Positions 1 through 7,202 of a stretch of DNA of 64,000 nucleotides are shown one piece after another. This DNA comes from Flavobacterium sp. (GTDB lineage: Bacteria; Bacteroidota; Bacteroidia; Flavobacteriales; Flavobacteriaceae): NCBI GenBank assembly GCA_014379405.1, contig JACMLU010000005.1, positions 124,001 through 188,000 on the forward strand, written 5' to 3'. Each line of letters begins with the position of its first letter. Position 1 is the stretch's first letter. The translations under genes were made by a program, and so were the position numbers. Below the pieces are notes generated by a model. It was given only the letters and a program-made list of their open reading frames with translations, was not told the origin of the DNA and searched no databases.

Positions 1-1709
1 AAATCGCCTTCTTCAATGGTTGGAATAAATTCGCCTCCCATATTTTGAAAAATCACTATTGCTAATACAAATAAACCTAATGAAATTGCCAAAACTGCTT
101 TTTTGAAACGCAAAGCTTTTTCTAAAGACGGAGTGTATATCCCTTCGAACCAAGTAATCATTCTATCACTAAAATTAGATTTGTGTTCCGTGTTTTTGGA
201 TAAGAACATAGCGCTCATCATTGGTACATAAGTCAATGAAAGAATAAATGCTCCTATTACGGCAAAGCCTACTGTCATTGCCATTGGCTTAAACATTTTT
301 CCTTCTGTTCCTACTAATGCAAGAATTGGTAAATACACGATTAAGATAATTATTTCTCCAAAAGCAGCACTGTTTCTGATTTTTGAAGCCGAATTATATA
401 CTTCGTCATCCATTTCTTCTTGGGTCAGCTCTTTTTGTCTTTTAAGTTTTTGTAAATGATGCATTGTCGCTTCAACAATGATTACCGCTCCATCGACAAT
501 AATTCCAAAATCGATTGCTCCTAAACTCATTAGGTTTCCGCTTACGCCAAAATAATTCATTAGAATTACAGCAAAAAGCATCGCCAACGGAATTACTGAA
601 GCAACAATTAATCCTGCACGAAGATTTCCCAGAAACAAAATCAATACAAAAATTACGATTAATGCTCCTTCGAGTAAGTTTTTCATCACTGTTCCAATGG
701 CATTATCTACTAATTTTCCTCTATCAATAAAAGCTTCGGCAACAACACCTTCGGGTAAACTTTTGTTAATTTGAATCATTTTATCTTTGATTCTATCTAC
801 AACAGCACTAGAGTTTTCTCCTTTGAGCATTAAGGCTAAACCCGAAACAATTTCGCCTTTACCGTCTTTGGTAGAAGCTCCATAACGCAGTGAAATTCCT
901 TCTCGAACTTCGGCTACATTTCGAATTAAAATTGGTGACCCGTTTTTATTACTAACTACCACATTTTCTATATCCTTGATACCGCTTGCCATACCAACAC
1001 CACGAATGAAATAAGCATATTGGTCTTTTTCAATATAAGCTCCACCTGTATTTTGATTGTTTTTTTCAAGTGCATTAAAGATATCGGTAATAGTTACTCC
1101 TAAACTGTTTAATTTATTTGGATTAACAGCAACTTCATATTGTTTTAATTTTCCGCCCCAAGTACTTACTTCGGCAATACCTTCAATACCTTGTAATTGT
1201 GGAATGATAATCCAATCTTGAATGGTTCGCAATTTTACTGCATCGTATTTATCTTCATAGCCTTTTTGGACATATACATCATATTGGTATATTTCTCCAA
1301 GACCTGTAGTAATTGGTGCTAATTCTGGAGAACCTACGTACGCTGGAATATTTTCTTTGGCTTGCTGAAGACGTTGGAAAATTTGCTCACGAGCCCAATA
1401 AATATCTAAATCATCTTTAAAAACTACGGTGACAACAGAAAGTCCAAAACGAGATATACTACGTAATTCGATTACTTTTGGAATAGTTTTTACAGCTTGT
1501 TCAAGCGGATAGGTTATTAATTGTTCTACTTCTTGACTTGCCAAAGTGGGTGCTGTAGTAATTATTTGCACCTGATTATTGGTAACATCTGGCAAGGCAT
1601 CCAGTGGTAAATTCTTAATAGAATAGCTTCCCCAAGCAATAAGTACAAGTGTAAATAAAAGTATAATGAATTTGTTCTTTATACTAAATTGTATGATTTT
1701 ATCTAACAT
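1..1709 (-). CDS. CusA/CzcA-family heavy-metal efflux RND transporter, 3' end cut by window
   Basis: This is the inner-membrane proton-driven pump of a CusCBA/CzcCBA tripartite complex, which expels metal cations such as Cu(I), Zn(II) or Co(II). I translated 569 residues from an ATG at 1709. They start with one TM helix (residues about 10-30), continue through the first porter/docking region (motifs such as LPDALPDVT, SRFGLSVV, TYPLEQAV), then a run of TM helices (FVLILFLGNLRAG, then GAIDFGIIVDGAVIIVEA, the TM4 segment with its Asp residues). The last visible motif is GGEFIPTIEEGD. Full-length relatives have about 1040 or more residues, so roughly half is missing past base 1. The metal specificity cannot be read because the Met/Asp determinants lie mostly outside. 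The DUF6660 gene just upstream on the same strand supports a metal-efflux operon. Confidence 0.93.
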   Translation of the reverse strand, partial: MLDKIIQFSIKNKFIILLFTLVLIAWGSYSIKNLPLDALPDVTNNQVQIITTAPTLASQEVEQLITYPLEQAVKTIPKVIELRSISRFGLSVVTVVFKDDLDIYWAREQIFQRLQQAKENIPAYVGSPELAPITTGLGEIYQYDVYVQKGYEDKYDAVKLRTIQDWIIIPQLQGIEGIAEVSTWGGKLKQYEVAVNPNKLNSLGVTITDIFNALEKNNQNTGGAYIEKDQYAYFIRGVGMASGIKDIENVVVSNKNGSPILIRNVAEVREGISLRYGASTKDGKGEIVSGLALMLKGENSSAVVDRIKDKMIQINKSLPEGVVAEAFIDRGKLVDNAIGTVMKNLLEGALIVIFVLILFLGNLRAGLIVASVIPLAMLFAVILMNYFGVSGNLMSLGAIDFGIIVDGAVIIVEATMHHLQKLKRQKELTQEEMDDEVYNSASKIRNSAAFGEIIILIVYLPILALVGTEGKMFKPMAMTVGFAVIGAFILSLTYVPMMSAMFLSKNTEHKSNFSDRMITWFEGIYTPSLEKALRFKKAVLAISLGLFVLAIVIFQNMGGEFIPTIEEGD

Positions 1710-1811
1710 TGAAATAGTAGTAATGAATTAGAAATCAGCAAATAAGAATACCTGCCATTATTTGTGATACGATCACAACTTTCTAACCCCGCCAAAATGG
1801 GCGGGGCATCA

Positions 1812-2126
1812 TTATGCTATTTGAGGCGGTTGCCAAATACTTCCGAAGAAATTGGAAGAAAGTATTGATTTGTATTCAGGTATTGTTTTGTCAATTAGAA
1901 TTTTGACAGCAATAAAATTGTAATTGTAAACGGCATTGTAAACGAAACTTTGACAACCACAACAGTTGCAAATGCACAAAGGGGAACAGGAATCGTTGTC
2001 GTGAGTGTGGCCTAATTCTTTGTTGATAGTAACGCTATTATTAGACACAACTTCCTCCATATCTGCGCAAGGCAAACACGAAAGCGTCATTAGATATATT
2101 GATAATATGAAGTTAAATAATTTCAT
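1812..2126 (-). CDS. DUF6660-type small Cys-rich exported protein
   Basis: A 104-residue protein with an N-terminal signal peptide (FNFILSIYLMTLSCLPC). It then has a His/Asp stretch (HTHDNDSC) and a dense cysteine cluster (CSPLCICNCCGCQSF, about residues 47-61). It precedes the CusA-type pump gene by about 100 bp on the same strand. This pairing and sequence pattern match the Bacteroidota DUF6660 family found beside metal-efflux genes. The Cys/His pattern suggests periplasmic metal binding, perhaps as a metal chaperone or buffer, but that is inference. There is no enzyme motif. Confidence 0.75.
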   Translation of the reverse strand: MKLFNFILSIYLMTLSCLPCADMEEVVSNNSVTINKELGHTHDNDSCSPLCICNCCGCQSFVYNAVYNYNFIAVKILIDKTIPEYKSILSSNFFGSIWQPPQIA

Positions 2127-2194
2127 TCCAATGCAAATATAATTATAAACTTCAATTTTAGGACATAATTATTTCCAACCAATGATTCAATTGA

Positions 2195-2677
2195 TTAGAA
2201 AAAACGACTGTGCCAGCTATCCATAGCAGGAACTTCCCAAGATTCGTTGTATTCTTCAATGGTGTTAACCAAATTATTGAAAACGATAGTGTTTTCGGTA
2301 ACGGCTTTTTCTTTGGCCATTTTCTTGAAATCAATCAATGTTTTGTGGGCAATGTGTTCTCCGTTTTTGAAAGTCACATTCATTTTGTCCAATAAATCAA
2401 CATTGTATTTTTGCTCCAATTTCTGGATAAACATCACCGATTTGTCTATGGAACAACCAGTGGCAGCTTGCACTTCCTGGTTTACGGCAATGATGATGAA
2501 TCGATTGTATTTCATTTGATAGGACGATTCTAAACTTACACTGTGGGCTTCCCACGTTTCAAGAAAGGATTTTACGTCGGCTTCTATTTCTGAAAATTCT
2601 GCATCAGAGAATTTTCTGTTGGATTGATAAATCCAAATTTTGGAGTCTTCTGGTAAATTTTCGAAAGGAATATACAT
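2195..2677 (-). CDS. Conserved Bacteroidota protein often misnamed 'ABC transporter ATPase'
   Basis: A 160-residue soluble protein with no signal peptide and no TM helix. Close relatives in flavobacteria carry the automatic name 'ABC transporter ATPase', but no Walker A (GxxGxGKS/T), signature LSGGQ or Walker B motif is visible, so that name is not supported. The N-terminal part (YIPFENLPEDSKIWIYQSNR) and C-terminal WEVPAMDSWHSRFF are typical of the family. It ends a minus-strand run with two Fe-S proteins, 78 bp below the upper one. Function unknown. Confidence 0.8.
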   Translation of the reverse strand: MYIPFENLPEDSKIWIYQSNRKFSDAEFSEIEADVKSFLETWEAHSVSLESSYQMKYNRFIIIAVNQEVQAATGCSIDKSVMFIQKLEQKYNVDLLDKMNVTFKNGEHIAHKTLIDFKKMAKEKAVTENTIVFNNLVNTIEEYNESWEVPAMDSWHSRFF

Positions 2678-2702
2678 GGTAATTATGAGTTGTGAATTAT
2701 GA

Positions 2703-2738
2703 ATTATGAATTTAAAAGTTAGAGTTTAAATTCATAAT
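2703..2738. repeat. Inverted repeat in operon spacer (AATTATG-type units)
   Basis: A perfect 14-bp inverted repeat, ATTATGAATTTAAA and TTTAAATTCATAAT, with an 8-nt loop. The left arm is preceded by tandem units of TGAATTA (2691-2710). It fills the spacer between two co-directional minus-strand genes and has no U-tract, so a transcription terminator is unlikely. It belongs to a class of short-unit hairpins also seen at 3565-3620, 24959-25092 and 29867-29916. Confidence 0.7.
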
Positions 2739-2755
2739 TTCTAATTCAAATTGAT

Positions 2756-3547
2756 TTATAAATCTTGTGCATTGGCAATCAGTTCAGCGATATCCATCAC
2801 TTTTACCGAGCCTTCTTTTTCTTTATTTTTGATACCATCGGTCATCATCGTGTTGCAAAAAGGACAACCCGCAGCAATGATTTCTGGTTGCGTTTCAAGT
2901 GCATCTTCGGTTCTTTCAATATTGATTTCCTTGTTTCCAGGTTCGGCATCCTTGAACATTTGTGCTCCTCCAGCTCCACAGCATAATCCGTTGGCACGGG
3001 AACGTTTCATTTCGACCAATTCGGCATCGAGTTTTTTAATTAAATCACGTGGAGCTTCATACACTTTATTGGCTCTTCCTAAATAGCAAGGATCGTGGAA
3101 GGTAATTCGTTTTCCTTTAAATTGACCACCTTCAATGGTTAATCTACCATCGTCAAGCAAGGATTTTAGGAATTCCGTGTGATGAACTACTTCGTATTCC
3201 CCTCCCAATTCCGGGTATTCGTTTTTCAAGGTATTGAAACAATGCGGACAAGCCGTAACGATTTTTTTTACTTCATAGCCATTCAAGACTTCGATGTTCA
3301 TCATGGCCTGCATTTGAAACAAGAACTCGTTTCCTGCTCTTTTTGCAGGATCGCCGGTACAACTTTCTTCGGTTCCCAAAACGGCGAAAGACACATTGGC
3401 ACGATTCAAAATTTGCACAAATGCCTTAGTTATTTTTTTGGATCGATCATCAAAACTTCCAGCACAACCTACCCAAAATAGTACTTCTGGTTGTTTGCCT
3501 TGGGCCAGCATTTCGGCCATTGTTGGTACTATTAAAACTTCTGACAT
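2756..3547 (-). CDS. (Fe-S)-binding protein with two CCG domains, HdrB-like
   Basis: A 263-residue cytoplasmic protein with two cysteine-rich CCG repeats. The first runs from VGCAGSFDD through ESCTGDPAKRAG to ACPHCFNTL; the second from HDPCYLGR through GLCCGAGGAQMF to AGCPFCNTMM. Such repeats bind an unusual [4Fe-4S] cluster in heterodisulfide reductase subunit B, GlpC and LutA. The membrane-bound HdrC/NarI-like Fe-S protein lies immediately upstream (68-bp gap), so the two probably form one redox complex. The electron donor and acceptor are unknown in Bacteroidota. The ATG at 3547 gives MSEVLIVPTMAEM, the usual family start. Confidence 0.88.
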   Translation of the reverse strand: MSEVLIVPTMAEMLAQGKQPEVLFWVGCAGSFDDRSKKITKAFVQILNRANVSFAVLGTEESCTGDPAKRAGNEFLFQMQAMMNIEVLNGYEVKKIVTACPHCFNTLKNEYPELGGEYEVVHHTEFLKSLLDDGRLTIEGGQFKGKRITFHDPCYLGRANKVYEAPRDLIKKLDAELVEMKRSRANGLCCGAGGAQMFKDAEPGNKEINIERTEDALETQPEIIAAGCPFCNTMMTDGIKNKEKEGSVKVMDIAELIANAQDL

Positions 3548-3564
3548 TGTATTTTGTTGATTCG

Positions 3565-3620
3565 ATTAATTGTTTAATCGGTTAAATTTTTAACCCATAA
3601 AAAACAATTAAACAATTAAT
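3565..3620. repeat. Inverted repeat in Fe-S operon spacer (AATTGTT-type units)
   Basis: Perfect 14-bp arms ATTAATTGTTTAAT (3565-3578) and ATTAAACAATTAAT (3607-3620), with a smaller hairpin GGTTAAATTTTTAACC nested between them. The distal arm overlaps the stop codon of the upstream Fe-S gene. Intra-operonic position and the lack of a U-tract argue for an RNA-stability or mobile-repeat role rather than termination. Confidence 0.65.
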
Positions 3621-4950
3621 TTTCGTTTTTCCAGTTCAATCGATCTTGTTGGCTGTATTGCCATGGTGCTCCGTTGTTTTCTATATTGCTCATCATAGCA
3701 TTTATAGGTGTTGGAGCAGCGCTTTCTTCCATCACTAGATAACGACGCATATCCATTATAATCGAAAGCGGACTGATGTTTACCGGACATTCCTCGACAC
3801 AAGCATTGCAAGATGTACAAGCCCACAATTCTTCGGGAGTGATATAATCGTTCAACAATGATTTATTGTCTGGCACAAAAACTCCTTTGTTGGCATCGAT
3901 ATTTTTCCCTACTTCTTCCATCCTATCTCTCGTATCCATCATAATTTTACGAGGAGACAATAATTTCCCTGTTTGATTGGCAGGACAGGACGAAGTACAA
4001 CGACCACATTCAGTACAAGTATAGGCGTTTAATAATTGTACCCAATTCAAATCTTGAATATCACTGGCTCCAAATTTGGCTGGAACTGCATTTTCGTCTG
4101 GAGCTGCTGTTGCATATGGATCAGCGTTGGGATCCATCATTAATTTTACTTCGGCTGTTACCGATGCTAGATTGTCGAATTGTCCTTCTGGATTCAAATT
4201 GGCAAAATAGGTGTTTGGGAAAGCCAGTAAAATATGTAGGTGTTTTGAAAAATACAAATAGTTCATAAAACACAAAATTCCAACGATGTGCAACCACCAA
4301 AAAATTTCAGAAAGAAGCATCACTAATTCATTGGACATTCCATTAAATAAAGGTTCGATAAATTGACTTATTGGAAAAGAACCTGCTTTTGTAAAATGTG
4401 AATAGCCTCCTGGAATATTTTGTAGATGTAAATCGGTGGCGTTCATCAACAAGAATAATGACATTAAAACGACTTCAAAGTATAGGATATAATTGGCGTC
4501 ACTTTTAGGGAAACCAGTTAAATCTTTATGAACAAAACGCTTTAATTTGATAATGTTTCTTCTGGCCAAAAAAGCAATCACAGCAACTAAAACCAATAAA
4601 GCCAATATTTCAAAAGAACCGATTAGAACATCATAAACAATTCCGATAGGTGAAAAAATTCTGTGAGTGCCAAATAAACCATCAATAATGATTTCCAATA
4701 ATTCGATATTGATGATGACAAAACCAACATAAACAATAATGTGTAGTATTCCAGCGAAAGGTCTTTTAACCATTTTGGATTGCCCAAGCGCAATCATTGC
4801 CATATTCCTCCAACGTGCTTTGGGATTGTCATTGCGATTTACGGCCGCACCAAGATTGATGTTCCGGATTATTTTTTTTACATTCAAATAAAAATAACCA
4901 AATCCTATAAGCAGCAGAATTGCAAATAATATATTGTCCAAATAGCCCAT
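3616..4950 (-). CDS. Membrane-anchored dicluster (Fe-S)-binding protein, HdrC/NarI-like
   Basis: A 444-residue protein. The N-terminal half has about five TM helices (residues 7-25, 67-90, 105-130, 155-170, 215-235) with several His residues that could ligate haem (H70, H221, H238). The C-terminal half has two [4Fe-4S] motifs, C312-x2-C315-x2-C318-x3-C322 and C378-x2-C381-x2-C384-x3-C388. This architecture resembles HdrC/DsrK-type quinone-linked electron carriers. It is followed by the CCG-domain protein and preceded by the MCE protein (5-bp gap). I infer membrane electron transfer between quinone and an unknown partner. Confidence 0.88.
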   Translation of the reverse strand: MGYLDNILFAILLLIGFGYFYLNVKKIIRNINLGAAVNRNDNPKARWRNMAMIALGQSKMVKRPFAGILHIIVYVGFVIINIELLEIIIDGLFGTHRIFSPIGIVYDVLIGSFEILALLVLVAVIAFLARRNIIKLKRFVHKDLTGFPKSDANYILYFEVVLMSLFLLMNATDLHLQNIPGGYSHFTKAGSFPISQFIEPLFNGMSNELVMLLSEIFWWLHIVGILCFMNYLYFSKHLHILLAFPNTYFANLNPEGQFDNLASVTAEVKLMMDPNADPYATAAPDENAVPAKFGASDIQDLNWVQLLNAYTCTECGRCTSSCPANQTGKLLSPRKIMMDTRDRMEEVGKNIDANKGVFVPDNKSLLNDYITPEELWACTSCNACVEECPVNISPLSIIMDMRRYLVMEESAAPTPINAMMSNIENNGAPWQYSQQDRLNWKNEN

Positions 4951-4955
4951 AAATG

Positions 4956-5948
4956 CTAGTTTTTAGCTTTAGCAACTGTATCGTTTACAGGAGCAACATA
5001 AGGTTTGTTTTTCTTTCCAAAAACAGAAACATTTACATATCTTGTTGGATTAAGTCGAACGTCTTCTAATAATAATTCCAATTCTTTGGTCGTTTTTTCC
5101 AAGTTTTTGTAAACTTCCTCATCGGTCAACAATTTACCCATTGTTCCTTTTCCAGCTTGAAGATTTGCCATGATTTTATCGACACTAGCCAAGGTTTTTT
5201 CAAGGTTTTTGGCCGTTTGACCCAAATTGGCTTTGTTTAAAGAATCCGAAATTTTAGAAAAGTCGCTTGACACTTTGTTAAAGTTGGAAACCATTCCTTT
5301 TATTTGACCTTTATTATCGTCTAAAATTGAATTTGCATTTAGAGAAACTTTGTGAAATTGTTCCATAGTATTACTCAATTCAGACAAAGTTTTTTTCAAA
5401 TCGGCTTGTCCTTTTTCGTCAAGAATACTATTTACACCTAACAATAATTTATCTACACCAAGAAGTACTTTCTCGAATTTTTCTTGTAGAGGAACCAATT
5501 TTTCTTTTAAAGATTCTGTAAGTCCTGCAGTTGTCACTCCTTTTAATACATCACCATCGACTACAACTGTCTTATCGGCATAATTAGGATATATGGCAAT
5601 TTGCTTTCCGGCTATAAATCCTGGTTCATATATGGCAGCTGTACTTGATTTAGAAACAGGAAAGTCGGTTTTTAATTGCAATTCAACTAAAATTTTCCCT
5701 GTTTGTTGATTTATTGTAATATTACTAACGCTTCCTACAATCAATCCATTGAGAGTTACAGCCGCTGATTTAACTACTCCTTCAACATTGTTGTATTCTA
5801 CATACACTGTTTTATAATTGGTAAAAAGATCTTTTCCTTTTACATAGCTATATCCCCAAATAAAGAGTAAAATAGACGAAATGACTAATATAGCAGTTTT
5901 AATTTCTCGTGTTAATTTCAAAATAATAGTATTAATTGGATTGGACAA
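4956..5948 (-). CDS. MlaD family (MCE domain) phospholipid-transport protein
   Basis: A 330-residue protein with one N-terminal TM anchor (about 15-33). A single MCE domain follows (about 38-115, with VEGVVKSAAVTLNGLIVGSV), then a long helical/coiled-coil region (about 140-300). MCE proteins form hexameric periplasmic rings that bind lipids and feed ABC transporters moving phospholipids between the envelope membranes. No mlaE/mlaF partners are in the window. The gene lies 31 bp downstream of the amidase and 5 bp before the Fe-S membrane protein, so co-transcription is likely. Confidence 0.88.
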   Translation of the reverse strand: MSNPINTIILKLTREIKTAILVISSILLFIWGYSYVKGKDLFTNYKTVYVEYNNVEGVVKSAAVTLNGLIVGSVSNITINQQTGKILVELQLKTDFPVSKSSTAAIYEPGFIAGKQIAIYPNYADKTVVVDGDVLKGVTTAGLTESLKEKLVPLQEKFEKVLLGVDKLLLGVNSILDEKGQADLKKTLSELSNTMEQFHKVSLNANSILDDNKGQIKGMVSNFNKVSSDFSKISDSLNKANLGQTAKNLEKTLASVDKIMANLQAGKGTMGKLLTDEEVYKNLEKTTKELELLLEDVRLNPTRYVNVSVFGKKNKPYVAPVNDTVAKAKN

Positions 5949-5979
5949 ATTTAATATAAAATAATTAAACTTGCAGTTA

Positions 5980-7152
5980 TTAATTATTTAGGGCGTCTTG
6001 AACGCTAATCTTTTCACCGTTTTTAAAGGCAATTAAATAGGCTGTGCTGTATCCTTTAGATTTTGCTTCCTGTAATAGTTTTTTGGCCTCATCGTAGTCG
6101 GTTGTTTCACCATACATATATTTGTAAAGGTTAGATCCTGATTCCATTGAAATATCTTTCAATCCTTTAAAATTACTTGGTATCAATTCTACTTTTTTAA
6201 CGCTAGCCGACAGTTGTACTTTAAAAATTACTGCAGATGTATCTTTATTGCTAGTTGTTTTTTTAGTTGCGGGAACTTCCAAATTAGTTTTTGGTTTTAC
6301 TGGTAAAGAGGTATCATTTGTTGGTTTTACAACTATTTTTTGAGAAGGTCTTTCGGTATCATTATCTGTTCCTCCATTTCCAAAATACTCATTTTTATAA
6401 CTAATAATGGCATCGGCTATGGCTCTGGCTATATCGTTTTGCCCTTCTTCAGAATCTAAAATATTTCCTTCTACAGGATTAGATATAAATCCGGTTTCGA
6501 TTAAAACTCTTGGCATATAGGCTTTGTGAAGCACCATAAATGGAGCTTGTTGCACACCACCGCCTTTTCTTATTTTTTTTCCTATTGCAGCAAATTCTTC
6601 TTCTATTTTACTGGCCAGCGTTATACTATTGTCCAAATATTCTTCCTGCATCAAGGTCATTCCTATCATTGTTTCGGGAGAATTGGGATCAAAACCTTCG
6701 TATTTTTGTTTATAATCTTTTTCCAGCGTGATTACGGAGTTCTCTTTTTTGGCCGCTTCAAGATTGGAAGCTATCTTACTCATACCCATCACATAGGATT
6801 CGGTACCATCAGCCGCAGTGTTTCTATTGGCATTGCAATGGATGGAAACAAAAATATTAGCATCGGCCCTATTGGCAATATTTGCTCTTTCGATTAAATC
6901 AATAAAAACATCTGTTTTACGAGTATAAATTACATCAATTTTGGGATTTTGCTCCAACAATTTTCCAACTTTGAGCACAAGTGCCAAGTTTATATTTTTT
7001 TCAACATGTCCATTATAAGTAGCTCCATAATCATGAGCACCATGTCCTGCATCTAAAGTTACCTTGAAAATATTAGATTGTCCATATGTGAAAAATGAAA
7101 TTATTGTAAAGAGGAGAGCAACTTGCAGTTTGGTTTTATTTATTAAATACAT
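5980..7152 (-). CDS. N-acetylmuramoyl-L-alanine amidase with C-terminal SPOR-like domain
   Basis: A 390-residue exported zinc amidase that cleaves the MurNAc-L-Ala bond of peptidoglycan. Residues 1-24 form a signal peptide ending at TYGQ. The Amidase_3 domain spans about 27-255, with zinc-site motifs LDAGHGAHD, HVEKNINL, VSIHCNAN and the catalytic Glu in LIETGFISN. A Thr/Lys/Pro linker follows, and residues about 305-390 look like a SPOR peptidoglycan-binding domain (FKVQLSASVKK, with YDEAKKLLQEAKSKG). It is divergent from lptD, with which it shares a 50-bp intergenic region. Confidence 0.92.
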   Translation of the reverse strand: MYLINKTKLQVALLFTIISFFTYGQSNIFKVTLDAGHGAHDYGATYNGHVEKNINLALVLKVGKLLEQNPKIDVIYTRKTDVFIDLIERANIANRADANIFVSIHCNANRNTAADGTESYVMGMSKIASNLEAAKKENSVITLEKDYKQKYEGFDPNSPETMIGMTLMQEEYLDNSITLASKIEEEFAAIGKKIRKGGGVQQAPFMVLHKAYMPRVLIETGFISNPVEGNILDSEEGQNDIARAIADAIISYKNEYFGNGGTDNDTERPSQKIVVKPTNDTSLPVKPKTNLEVPATKKTTSNKDTSAVIFKVQLSASVKKVELIPSNFKGLKDISMESGSNLYKYMYGETTDYDEAKKLLQEAKSKGYSTAYLIAFKNGEKISVQDALNN

Positions 7153-7202
7153 AAATTTAAAAGTTAATTTTAATTAAAACACTAGGGCGATAAATTTATT
7201 AA

